Of a stretch of 33,286 nt of DNA, positions 6,258-14,111 are shown in pieces (the stretch's first letter is position 1; the number at the start of each line of letters is the position of its first letter). The stretch comes from Acidobacteriota bacterium (GTDB lineage Bacteria; Acidobacteriota; Terriglobia; Bryobacterales; Bryobacteraceae). Both the position numbers and the translations under genes were made by a program. The notes below the pieces were generated by a model. That model searched no databases, was not told where the DNA came from, and saw nothing but the letters and a program-made list of their open reading frames with translations. The stretch is from contig CANIVU010000099.1 of NCBI GenBank assembly GCA_947470805.1, positions 1-33,286 on the forward strand. Direction: 5' to 3'.

Positions 6258-7592
6258 CTAGAACGTCGCGCGAATCTCGGCGCCCACTTCCAGGCCGCTC
6301 GCGATCACCGCGTGAGTATCGTTCCGCAAACCCGTCTTCACTTCTTTCTTCGTAAAGCCCTGCGCCGTCTTCACGTGCACGAAGCTCTTGCCTTCTTCGT
6401 CCACCACCGCGCCCAGCGGCACGATGACAGCCTTCTCCTCAGAACTCTCCAGCAGCACATCCGCCGAACCGGAAAGATCCGGAATCAGCCGGTGTTCCAC
6501 CGTGTCGAACGCAATCCGAACCGGCACGTTGCGGATGAAGAAGTTCTGCCGCATACCGCCGGCAGCGATGGCGCCGATGCTGAAAATATGACCCTTCAGC
6601 GTCAGCCCGTTAAAGGCGTCCAGCTTCATTTCCGCCGGCATGCCCAAACGGAACCGGTCGCTCTCGGCCTGATTGATCTTGGCCTCCAGCATCATGCTCG
6701 ACGGATTGACGACTTTCATAAACGGCTGGCCGGGCGAAACGTTGTCGCCGACTTCAATCTGCCGCATCGAACTGCCGCCCCACATCGATTGATAGACCAC
6801 CAGCCCATCGATCGGGGAGTGGATCGAAAACCGCTTAATGTCGTTGGCGTGCCGGCCCAGATGGCGCTTGTGGCGCTCCAGGGTCAATTCAAGAATCCGC
6901 AACTCCGCCGCCTGCCGCTTCCGCGTGTTCTCGATATCGGACTGCAACTGTTTAAAGCGCGCATCGGCTTCTTCGGAATTCAACTGCAGCAACATCCGCT
7001 CCACTTCCGTGCGAACTTCGGCGGCTTTCGCGTCCAAACGGGCCTTTTCAAGGTCCGACTTGGCCACCGCCACCGTCAACTGCATATTCTTCCAGTCGAT
7101 TTCCAACTCAGCCTTGCGCTTCCGCACATCGGCCTCGGCGGTTTCCACCGTGTCCTTCACGTCATCAATATGGTCCTGCAGCGACTGTCCGTCGATCGTC
7201 GCCAGCAGATCACCCTTTTTGATCATCGAGCCCGACGGCGCCAGTTTCAGAAGGACCAGCGGCCGGTTGCCTTCCGGGCCTTGGATCCGAGGAGCGATTA
7301 CGTTCGCATACTCCCGGGCCGCCGAAGCGCCCGCCAACCGCGCCCGCACTTCCAACTTACCCTGAACGGATTTTACCGTCGGGATCGATGCGATCGAACT
7401 CTGCGCGTTCTTTTCCGCGATCGAGCGCTTGTAACCAAATTCGTAGCCTGCCCACGCGCCGCCCGCAATGAGCGCCGCCAGCAGCCAGCCCTTCCAGGCG
7501 CCGCCCTGCTTTGGCGTGGGCGGTAAGGCTACCGCTGCCAGTTTATCTGGTTGTTCAACTGGCGATGGTGCTGGATTAGTGAATGCCGACAT
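6258..7592 (-). CDS. HlyD/RND-type periplasmic adaptor (membrane fusion) protein
   Basis: A 444-residue adaptor that would link an inner-membrane exporter to an outer-membrane channel. A short cytoplasmic N-terminus is followed by one membrane anchor (about residues 33-53: GWLLAALIAGGAWAGYEFGY), a first lipoyl half (APSGSMIKKGDLLATIDGQ), a long alpha-helical hairpin of ~100 charged residues (VETAEADVRKRKAELEIDW through AELRILELTLERHKRHLG), the second lipoyl half (IHSPIDGLVVYQSMWGG) and a beta-barrel region (MMLEAKINQAESDRFRLGMP). No transporter or outer-membrane partner is adjacent, so its pump must be encoded elsewhere. It ends at the bidirectional terminator it shares with the small gene at 6011. 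Confidence 0.88.
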   Translation of the reverse strand: MSAFTNPAPSPVEQPDKLAAVALPPTPKQGGAWKGWLLAALIAGGAWAGYEFGYKRSIAEKNAQSSIASIPTVKSVQGKLEVRARLAGASAAREYANVIAPRIQGPEGNRPLVLLKLAPSGSMIKKGDLLATIDGQSLQDHIDDVKDTVETAEADVRKRKAELEIDWKNMQLTVAVAKSDLEKARLDAKAAEVRTEVERMLLQLNSEEADARFKQLQSDIENTRKRQAAELRILELTLERHKRHLGRHANDIKRFSIHSPIDGLVVYQSMWGGSSMRQIEVGDNVSPGQPFMKVVNPSSMMLEAKINQAESDRFRLGMPAEMKLDAFNGLTLKGHIFSIGAIAAGGMRQNFFIRNVPVRIAFDTVEHRLIPDLSGSADVLLESSEEKAVIVPLGAVVDEEGKSFVHVKTAQGFTKKEVKTGLRNDTHAVIASGLEVGAEIRATF

Positions 7593-7663
7593 GAATAGCC
7601 TCGCGAAGAAAGTCTACGCCTTGGTTGCATAGGCGCAGTCGGGCCGGGGAAGGTTACGCAATT

Positions 7664-7669
7664 ATTATA
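7664..7669 (-). promoter_or_regulatory. Possible -10 box for the HlyD gene
   Basis: On the minus strand TATAAT occurs in the 220-base gap upstream of the adaptor gene, giving a leader of about 65 bases. No convincing -35 box is seen. The rest of the gap (7593-7812) holds no recognisable gene. Confidence 0.3.
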
Positions 7670-7812
7670 CGAGGAGATGAGCGATTGCGGTTGATCGATG
7701 GAAAAAGAGAACCATAAAGAAAAATGAGGTTGCGCCCGATGTAGTAAGTGGTGCTGTGTAAGAACGCAGGAAGCGTACCGCACAGCCAAAGGCGCCAACG
7801 CACTGTAAACTG

Positions 7813-8736
7813 TTGAAAAATAAAGCGCGAAGGATCGCGGAGTCACTCCTCAGCCTCGCCATCACGTCGGGACTGGTCATGGCGGCGGAGGGTCCGGATA
7901 TCCGGATCTCCGCCCCGTCTCTTGGCTGGATCCTAGCCGCCGATGGATCGCAGGCTATTGAAATCACAGGAATTACAGACAGTCCACGGACAGGACGCGC
8001 CGTTGCGCTTGCCGATATTGCCCGCCGCGCCTGGGCGTCTCCGGACGCCACGGCCGTTGTGCTGCAAACCGGAATGGGCATCGCTCTCCTCCGCGGCAAT
8101 GAGCAGGCGGAAAATCTCCTTGCATTGCCGGCTGGCTCGGCCGCCAGCATCGCCTGGGACCGCGCCTCGGCCGGTTTCGCGGTCTGCTGGGATACATTTT
8201 GTGAAGCGCGCGGTGCCAATGGAGCCATGCGCGCCCGCTGGGAGGTCGCCGGCGGCACCCGCATTCTGGCCTATTCGGCCGATAACGGGCTACTCCTGGC
8301 CACCGCCGAAAGCGCCGAATGGCGCCGGGAGAGCACGGCAGTCACTTTGGACGCCATTCCCGCCGCGGCCGCCTTCCGCCCCGGGACCTCCGAACTCTGG
8401 CTGCTCGACGCTGCCGGCCAGCTCACTGGGATCGATCCGCAACGCCGCCCCGTTGGCGCCGCCGAACTCGTCCCGAACGCGCTCGGCCTGGTCGCCTCGC
8501 TCGACGGCAAATCGTTCTTCGCCGCCAATGCCGAAGGTGCCACCGCCACCACCAATCTCGAAACGCTGCAAACCGAAAAATCCAATCTTGAGGACTCCGT
8601 CGAAGGCCTCTGGCCCGCCGCCGGCCGTTTTACCGTCCGCCTGCATGACTCCGCCAAACGCGCCATCGCCATCTGGAATGGCGACTCCGGCATTACCGGC
8701 TGGGTTCCGGCCTTGAACAGTGAGGTGCGCCAGTGA
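7813..8736 (+). CDS. Exported hypothetical protein, probably beta-propeller-like
   Basis: With a TTG start the product is 307 residues and opens with a plausible signal peptide (KNKARRIAESLLSLAITSGLVMAAEG); an ATG start at 7879 would remove it, so TTG is preferred. The rest is a run of short beta-rich segments (GWILAADGSQAIEI, AWASPDATAVVLQ, ILAYSADNGLLLATA, ELWLLDAAGQLTGI, LVASLDGKSFFAANAEG), a pattern typical of WD40/YVTN-like propeller blades, but no specific family is recognisable. Its stop overlaps the next gene's start (GTGA), so it is translationally coupled to the nidogen-domain protein; the two probably act together outside the cell. Confidence 0.7.
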   Translation: MKNKARRIAESLLSLAITSGLVMAAEGPDIRISAPSLGWILAADGSQAIEITGITDSPRTGRAVALADIARRAWASPDATAVVLQTGMGIALLRGNEQAENLLALPAGSAASIAWDRASAGFAVCWDTFCEARGANGAMRARWEVAGGTRILAYSADNGLLLATAESAEWRRESTAVTLDAIPAAAAFRPGTSELWLLDAAGQLTGIDPQRRPVGAAELVPNALGLVASLDGKSFFAANAEGATATTNLETLQTEKSNLEDSVEGLWPAAGRFTVRLHDSAKRAIAIWNGDSGITGWVPALNSEVRQ

Positions 8737-9584
8737 ATCGTCTCCTTCCCCTCTTCCTTCTGACCGGCCTCTTCGCCAGCGACCTAAGCGCCCAGGCCAT
8801 TCGCCGCCTGCCCGGCTTTCAGAAGAACTTCATCCCCGCCAACGATGACGGCTCCAGCCCCCGTATCGCGCTGCCCTTTACCATTAATTTTTTCGGCCGC
8901 CTGCGCAATAGCGGCTACGTGAACAACAACGGCAACATTACCTTCGATGCCGCCTTGGCGACATTCACGCCATTCGGCCTCGAAAACACGCAGCGCGAAA
9001 TCATCGCGGCCTTTTTTGCCGACGTCGACACGCGCAACGAAGCGTCGTCGCTCGTCTACTACGGTGAAGACACAATCGACGGTCGTAAAGCCTTCGGGAT
9101 CAACTACTTCACCGTTGGCTACTTCGCCAGCCACGCCGACAAGCTGAATACGTTCCAGATTGTTCTGATCGATCGGTCCGATACCGGCTCCGGCAACTTC
9201 GACGTCGAATTCAACTACGAGCGTATTCAGTGGGAAACCGGTGACGCCAGCGGTGGCACCGCCGGCCTCGGCGGCACCCCGGTCGTGGTCGGCTGGTCCA
9301 ACGGCTCCGGCGCGCCCGGCACATCTTTCGAACTTGCCGGCTCCCTGATCAGCGGCCAGTTCCTCGACAACGGCCCTCGCGCCCTCTCGCGCCGTCGCCT
9401 GAACAGTCCCGTGCTCGGCCGCTATCTGTTCCGCGCCCGCAACGGCCAACTCAGCCCCGGTCTCGCCATCACCAGCGGCAATGTCCTGCCCAAAGGTGTC
9501 GTCGGCATTCCGTACACCTATCCGCTGACCGCCGAAGGCGGCACCACCCCTATCGCTGGACGCTCACGCCGGATCCCGGCGTGA
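8733..9584 (+). CDS. Secreted nidogen-like (NIDO) domain protein, N-terminal part of a frameshifted gene
   Basis: Residues 1-21 are a signal peptide (MNRLLPLFLLTGLFASDLSAQ). Residues ~45-215 match the NIDO extracellular domain: NGNITFDAALATFTPFG, IAAFFADVDTR, LVYYGEDTIDGRKAFGINYF, VGYFASHADKLNTFQIVLID, YERIQWETGDASGG. From ~245 a putative-Ig repeat begins (GVVGIPYTYPLTAEGGTTP) but breaks after TTP and ends in the unrelated IAGRSRRIPA-stop. One extra C in the CCCC run at 9547-9550 would restore TTPYRWTLTPDPGVTFPGVTL and join this frame to the next one. The original gene is therefore 8733-11737, roughly 1000 residues. The shift may be a real mutation, a sequencing error in a homopolymer, or slippage. 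Confidence 0.85.
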   Translation: MNRLLPLFLLTGLFASDLSAQAIRRLPGFQKNFIPANDDGSSPRIALPFTINFFGRLRNSGYVNNNGNITFDAALATFTPFGLENTQREIIAAFFADVDTRNEASSLVYYGEDTIDGRKAFGINYFTVGYFASHADKLNTFQIVLIDRSDTGSGNFDVEFNYERIQWETGDASGGTAGLGGTPVVVGWSNGSGAPGTSFELAGSLISGQFLDNGPRALSRRRLNSPVLGRYLFRARNGQLSPGLAITSGNVLPKGVVGIPYTYPLTAEGGTTPIAGRSRRIPA

Positions 9585-11737
9585 CGTTCCCGGGCGTGAC
9601 GCTCACCGCCGCCGGCGCCCTCTCCGGCACGCCCACCGCGCGCGGCACTTTTGACGCGACTATCTCCGTCACCAGTAAAGTGGACGCCGCGGACGAAACC
9701 GTCTCCCAGCGCGTCACCCTGGAAATCGACGCCCCGTCCCTCTTTGTAGATACCCGTTCCTGCCCGCTCCCCGATGGCCTCGCCGGCGCCCCCTATCAGC
9801 AGACCCTCCGCGCCACCGGCGGCGTCGGCCCGTTCCTGTGGTCCTGGGGCCAGGATGGCATCTCGCCCGTCCCCGGCCTGACGCTCGCCGAAAACGGCGC
9901 CGTCACCGGCACCCCCACCCGCCCCGGCACCTACAGCTTCCTGCTCCGTGTCGCCGGCCCGGCCTCCTCCGAAGCCCAGCCCGGCTCCAAGCAGTGCACC
10001 ATCAATATCCGCCAAACGACGGTCGTCCCCACCATTCAGTCCTGCCCCGAAGAGTTCGGCACAGCCGGCATCCCCTATGAGGGTGCGGCTCTGATCTCCG
10101 GCGGCGCGGCCCCGTGGCGCTGGCTCGCCTTGGGCGCTCTGCCCAATGGCTTGGGCCTCTCGCCCGAAGGCAAACTCACCGGCCTCCCCGGCTCGCCCGG
10201 CGTGTACCCATTCGCGATCATGGCCACCGACCAGTCCGGCCGGTCCATCCAAACGAACTGCAAGCTCACCATCGGCAGCCAGGCCATCAATATCCAAACC
10301 GCCTGTCCGCTCCCCTCGGTCACCACCGGCGAAAGTTTCAGCACCACCCTCACCGCTACCGGCGGCGAGGGTCCGTACCTCTGGACCGCCTCCGGCACCC
10401 TGCCCTCCGGGATCACGTTGCAGCCCAACGGACGCCTCGCGGGCACGCCAAATGACGCTGGAATTGCACGCTTTCTGCTCGTTGTGCGCGATAAAAACGG
10501 TCTTTCCGGTGCAAAAAACTGCACGTTTAGCGTCACTCGCGCGGCACTTTCCATCAGCGCCTGCCCCCTCCCGGACGCCAAACTGGGCCAGCCCTACGCC
10601 CAACCGCTCGGCACCGTAGGCGGCCAGGACCCTCTCCGCTGGTCCGCCGAAACCGCTCTCCCCAAAGGACTTAGCCTCTATTCCGATGGCCGCCTGGCGG
10701 GCACGCCGACTGTCCCCGGCGACGACTCCTTCCGCCTCCGCGTCTCCGATGGCGCCGGCAACACCACTGTGCAGGATTGCCGGCTCTTCATTCGCCCGGA
10801 ACTCCTTCAGATTCAACGGCCTTGCCCCATTTCCGATGCCCAGGTCGGCAGCTTCTACCGCGAATATGCGCTCGCCGAAGGCGGCATCCCGCCCTACCGC
10901 TGGCGCGCCGAAGGCCGCCTGCCGAACGGCATCACGCTCGGCGAAGACGGTCGCTTCACCGGCACCGCCACCACCGCCGGGGAATACCCCTTCACGCTGA
11001 TTCTAGAGGACTTCCGCCGTGCGCAGAACCGCCAGTCGTGCACCGTCACGGCCAAAATTCCGAGCATCCCGGACCTCCGCGTGGTCCTCGGCGCGGGCAC
11101 CACCAACATCCCTGTTGACGTCACGCTCGCCAAAACCTACTCGCTCCCCATCTCCGGGGACCTCGTGCTCACCTCTACCCCCAACACCGGCGCCGCCGAT
11201 GGTGAAGTAAACAAAGCAGATCCGGCCGTCCAGCTGCTCCCCGGCGGGCGCCGCGTGCGCTTCGACATCCCCGCCGGCACCCGCTCCGTCCGCTTCCGCC
11301 TCGCCTCGCTCGGCACCGTTGCCGCTCAGCACCGGCTCTCCGTTGAACGGCTCACCGTGGCCGGACAACCTCAAATTGTCGCGCCCCCACCGGCGCAGAC
11401 CGAACTGCCCCGCGCCATCCCGGTGCTCACCGATGCCTGCTACACCACCTCCGGCAGCTACCTCACGGTGCAGCTAACCGGCGTCACCTCCACTCGGGAA
11501 CTCACCAACCTGACGCTCGACCTGAACGGCAAACCGATCACCGACACCGCCATTGAGCCGCTCTCCTTCGACTACTTCAGCAACGCCACCACCATCCGCA
11601 ACGGCGGCACGTTCCGCATCGATGTCCCGGTGCTGGCCGAAACCATCGGGTTCGACGTGCAGGTCCAAACCCTCAAAGCGCGCATCGCCAACCGGCTGGG
11701 CGCTACGGCGTCGCGGGACGTCCGTCGCTGTAACTAG
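9581..11737 (+). CDS. Cysteine-bracketed putative-Ig repeat protein, C-terminal part of the frameshifted gene
   Basis: As an independent frame it would start at a GTG overlapping the previous stop (GTGA) and give 718 residues with no signal peptide. After the half repeat left by the frameshift there are five putative-Ig (He_PIG-like) repeats of ~85 residues, each reading CPLPD..G.PY...L.A.GG..P..W......LP.G..L...G.L.GTP...G...F...V.D.....Q.C...I. Each opens with CP and ends with a cysteine before the last strand, suggesting one disulphide per domain. The last ~230 residues (from IPDLRVVLG) form a separate beta-rich region ending RRCN. The array is probably a cell-surface stalk or adhesin carrying the nidogen head. 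The 3' end overlaps the convergent deaminase gene by 35 bases. Confidence 0.85.
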   Translation: MTFPGVTLTAAGALSGTPTARGTFDATISVTSKVDAADETVSQRVTLEIDAPSLFVDTRSCPLPDGLAGAPYQQTLRATGGVGPFLWSWGQDGISPVPGLTLAENGAVTGTPTRPGTYSFLLRVAGPASSEAQPGSKQCTINIRQTTVVPTIQSCPEEFGTAGIPYEGAALISGGAAPWRWLALGALPNGLGLSPEGKLTGLPGSPGVYPFAIMATDQSGRSIQTNCKLTIGSQAINIQTACPLPSVTTGESFSTTLTATGGEGPYLWTASGTLPSGITLQPNGRLAGTPNDAGIARFLLVVRDKNGLSGAKNCTFSVTRAALSISACPLPDAKLGQPYAQPLGTVGGQDPLRWSAETALPKGLSLYSDGRLAGTPTVPGDDSFRLRVSDGAGNTTVQDCRLFIRPELLQIQRPCPISDAQVGSFYREYALAEGGIPPYRWRAEGRLPNGITLGEDGRFTGTATTAGEYPFTLILEDFRRAQNRQSCTVTAKIPSIPDLRVVLGAGTTNIPVDVTLAKTYSLPISGDLVLTSTPNTGAADGEVNKADPAVQLLPGGRRVRFDIPAGTRSVRFRLASLGTVAAQHRLSVERLTVAGQPQIVAPPPAQTELPRAIPVLTDACYTTSGSYLTVQLTGVTSTRELTNLTLDLNGKPITDTAIEPLSFDYFSNATTIRNGGTFRIDVPVLAETIGFDVQVQTLKARIANRLGATASRDVRRCN

Positions 11738-13109
11738 CGACGGACCGTTCCCGGTCCAAATACGAATCCGGCCGCATCGTCAGCCGCAACTGCGCGGTCT
11801 CGCGAGTCCACGGCTTCAACTGGCCGCCTTCCTTGCGGATCAGCGCCTGGCCCGTGCTGAGCTTCATGGAGAACAGGTCGAAGTACCGCCGCGGCCCCAC
11901 ACCCAGGAACGGTTTAAACGGCAGCTTACCCGCCTCCGGCTCATCGATCGAGATCGCGTCCCCATGCAGGTTGGGCGCCCGGCTCTTAGGATACGGCTCA
12001 ATATAAACCACCTGCCGGATCCCGGCGGCAATGATATGCCGGCAGCAGTTGTGGCACGGAAACGTCGTCGAAAACAGCGTCGCCCCGCGCGGACTCCGAT
12101 TCGTCCGCGCACACGCCAGCAGCGCTTCCATCTCCGCGTGCACCGCCCGGCCGAACTCCGTAATATCCGTCAATCCGGTCGGCTTCAGCAGCCGCCGCGC
12201 CTGGGCTTTTGACAGATCGGTCCGGCCCAGCGCCTCCAGTACCTTCTGGATCATCTCGTCCTTGGCCCGTTCGTTCGAGTCGTAGCCGGCCTCAATGTCT
12301 CGGCGGCTATCAGCCTCGGGCCCATACAACCCGCCCCCCGGCCGCGGCGCCTCATTGCAACCGACGGCAAGCAGGTCACCCTCGCCATCCACAATCGCCG
12401 CGCCCACCTGCCGCGACAGATCGCCGGACCGCAAACTGGCCGCATACGCCGTAAACATCGCGTGCTCTTCCCGGGTTGGCGTCAGCGTCGGGCGGCCAAA
12501 GATCAAATCCAGAAACCGGTTCAACTGGACCCGGTAATCATCCATCGACACGAAAACATCCGCCAAATGAAACGTCTCCCGCGTCTGCTGGCCGAACTGT
12601 CCGGACTCCGCCGTGTCCTTGGCAATCAACTCATCGGCCGCACCCTTCATGCCCCGATCCTCAAAGTACTGCTCCCGTTGCTGACGCGGCGCCGACAGCG
12701 CAATCAGGAAAAACCCGGCGCCATAGATCTCCCGCAGCGCCGCCACTTCCTCCGGCCGTTTCAAACTCGTAATGATATGCGCCGTCCGCGGCAGCGCCTG
12801 CCCCTCGGTCCGCGAACCGGCAATATGCCGCGCCGCGGCCAGCGCCAGCGCATCGTTCCGTCCGGTCCACTGGCGGATATTATTCCCCGCCTCAATCTTG
12901 TATGCCGCCTGTTCGGACTGTCCCATCGGCGGCGACCACACATGCCCCAACTGCGCATACAACCCGCCAAACAGCTCGCTCAAACGCACCGAGTGCGCCC
13001 GGTAGCGAAACTGATCCAGGGTCAGCGACAGCGTCTCCACAACGGCCTTATGATCAATCCCCACGGGACAGACCAGGCCAATTACGATTTCAGAATCTGC
13101 GATGGGCAA
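11703..13109 (-). CDS. Anti-phage dCTP/dCMP deaminase-like protein (AvcD/DCTPD type)
   Basis: A 468-residue two-domain protein. The N-terminal ~215 residues resemble a P-loop nucleotide-kinase fold with an atypical loop (VIGLVCPVGIDHKAV, residues ~9-23). The C-terminal part is a cytidine/deoxycytidylate deaminase domain with the zinc motif HAEMEAL and FPCHNCCRHIIAAGI (zinc ligands His and two Cys, catalytic Glu). This architecture defines the deaminases that drain dCTP/dCMP during phage infection. Other typical segments are DLSRQVGAAIVDGEGDLLAVG and CNEAPRPGGG. The start is TTG, 8 bases after the upstream reductase stop, with a small hairpin just before it. Known AvcD systems are held inactive by a nearby sRNA; none is evident here. 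A housekeeping dCMP deaminase is less likely because of the length and N-terminal domain. Confidence 0.85.
   Translation of the reverse strand: MPIADSEIVIGLVCPVGIDHKAVVETLSLTLDQFRYRAHSVRLSELFGGLYAQLGHVWSPPMGQSEQAAYKIEAGNNIRQWTGRNDALALAAARHIAGSRTEGQALPRTAHIITSLKRPEEVAALREIYGAGFFLIALSAPRQQREQYFEDRGMKGAADELIAKDTAESGQFGQQTRETFHLADVFVSMDDYRVQLNRFLDLIFGRPTLTPTREEHAMFTAYAASLRSGDLSRQVGAAIVDGEGDLLAVGCNEAPRPGGGLYGPEADSRRDIEAGYDSNERAKDEMIQKVLEALGRTDLSKAQARRLLKPTGLTDITEFGRAVHAEMEALLACARTNRSPRGATLFSTTFPCHNCCRHIIAAGIRQVVYIEPYPKSRAPNLHGDAISIDEPEAGKLPFKPFLGVGPRRYFDLFSMKLSTGQALIRKEGGQLKPWTRETAQLRLTMRPDSYLDRERSVASYSDGRPATP
11720..11745. terminator. Hairpin at the convergent gene ends
   Basis: GTCCGTCGCT (11720-11729) and its exact complement (11736-11745) enclose a 6-base loop containing the start of the plus-strand stop codon. 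The stem is strong and G+C-rich but lacks a T-tract; it also lies within the last codons of the minus-strand deaminase gene. A shared transcription stop is plausible. Confidence 0.5.
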
Positions 13110-13112
13110 CCT

Positions 13113-13127
13113 GTTAGCTATGCTAAC
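13113..13127 (-). promoter_or_regulatory. Small hairpin at the deaminase translation start
   Basis: GTTAGC-ATA-GCTAAC on the minus strand is a perfect 6-bp stem with a 3-base loop. It spans the reductase stop codon and ends 3 bases before the TTG start of the deaminase. It would lie where a ribosome binding site should be, so it could reduce or couple translation of a potentially harmful enzyme. Function is inferred. Confidence 0.4.
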
Positions 13128-13984
13128 GCGAGGTTCAGGTTCTCGATAGCCTCGTCAATCTCAGCCGTGCTCTTATACCCCACGGTCACGCAATCCACCC
13201 CCGCATTCTGGAACGCAAACCGCATCGCCCGCTTCCGGTCTTCCCGATTGGTAAACGCGCCCTCACCCACCAGCTTCATGCTGATGACACCCATCCCCTC
13301 GCCCTTCACCTGCTTGACGTGCGACACCACCTCCGGCACATTGCCCGGGTCGTTGGTGTTATAAACCTCCGCATCCATCTTTGTCCCGTTGTGATTCACG
13401 CGGATCATCGCCACTTCCAACCACTTGTTCCCCGGCATCTGCCGCAACGCCGGCAACCCGTGCACCGACGCACCCTGGCCGACAATCGCCTGCTTCACCC
13501 GCGCCTCGGAGATCCCGTCCTGCCACCGCATCGAATCCTTCGGCCACGTCGCAAAATGCTGGTAATGCAGCAGCGCGATATCGAAATAATCGGTCTGCGC
13601 CAGCCGCCGCAGTTCATCAATCTTCTCCTGCGGATTCGTCCCCTCGCGCGTGGTCAGCTTGGTCATCAACCGGTACGTATCGCGCGGAATCCCCTTCAAC
13701 GCAATGCCCAACATCTTGTGCATCTCGCCGTAGCTCTCGGCCGTTTCAAAGAACCGAATCCCCCGGTCGTAGGCGTGCCGCACCAATCGCGTAAACTGCT
13801 CCTGGCCCAATTCGCGCTGCACCCGTCCGCTGAAAGACCCCGTGCCAAACGCCAACCGCGTCACCTTCACGTTGGACTTGCCCAGCGTCACCCAATCGGT
13901 CGCCGTGCCCTTAGCCGCCACCAGCGGCGCCGCGCCGGCCGCAATCAATGACTGCAGAAATCTGCGTCGAGGACAAATCGCCAT
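13118..13984 (-). CDS. Tat-exported aldo/keto reductase family protein
   Basis: The ATG at 13984 gives 288 residues and exposes a twin-arginine signal (ICPRRRFLQSLIAAGAAPLVAA), preceded by AGGAGG on the minus strand; longer frames upstream add non-coding-like residues. The AKR domain follows: WVTLGKSNVKVTRLAFGTGSF, IRFFETAESYGEMHKMLG, YRLMTKLT and DIALLHYQH, ending in the barrel segment CVTVGYKSTAEIDEAIENL. Catalytic Tyr, Lys and His positions are present; the usual Asp of the tetrad (F-D-T-A) is Glu (FETAESYG). These enzymes reduce carbonyls with NAD(P)H, but folded cofactor-loaded export and an unknown substrate make the role unclear. It lies immediately upstream of the deaminase and probably shares its transcript. 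Confidence 0.85.
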   Translation of the reverse strand: MAICPRRRFLQSLIAAGAAPLVAAKGTATDWVTLGKSNVKVTRLAFGTGSFSGRVQRELGQEQFTRLVRHAYDRGIRFFETAESYGEMHKMLGIALKGIPRDTYRLMTKLTTREGTNPQEKIDELRRLAQTDYFDIALLHYQHFATWPKDSMRWQDGISEARVKQAIVGQGASVHGLPALRQMPGNKWLEVAMIRVNHNGTKMDAEVYNTNDPGNVPEVVSHVKQVKGEGMGVISMKLVGEGAFTNREDRKRAMRFAFQNAGVDCVTVGYKSTAEIDEAIENLNLALA

Positions 13985-14048
13985 AGGAAACAGGCCTCCT
14001 GTCACGCCCAGCGTAGCATTTCCCCTGGCCGAAGCAAGCCCGCTCCTG

Positions 14049-14076
14049 TGTACACGCCAGCCAACTGAGCGATAAT
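14049..14076 (+). promoter_or_regulatory. Candidate icd promoter
   Basis: TGTACA (14049-14054) and GATAAT (14071-14076) are separated by 16 bases in the A+T-richer gap before icd. A GGAG at 14096-14099, 12 bases before the ATG, is the likely ribosome binding site, giving a leader of about 30 bases. Confidence 0.45.
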
Positions 14077-14111
14077 ATTGTAGATATCCCACCCTGGAGT
14101 GCCCACCCCTA

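Noticed and set aside
6057-7526. 489-residue plus-strand frame opposite the HlyD gene
   Set aside because: Arg/His/Pro-rich mirror of a gene with clear adaptor motifs and no recognisable domain of its own.
9518-10816. 432-residue minus-strand frame under the Ig-repeat gene
   Set aside because: Its repeats merely mirror the sense-strand repeats; composition is typical of a shadow frame.
13985-14111. AvcI-like inhibitory sRNA upstream of the deaminase unit
   Set aside because: The region looks like the icd promoter and reductase leader; no distinctive structure was seen.
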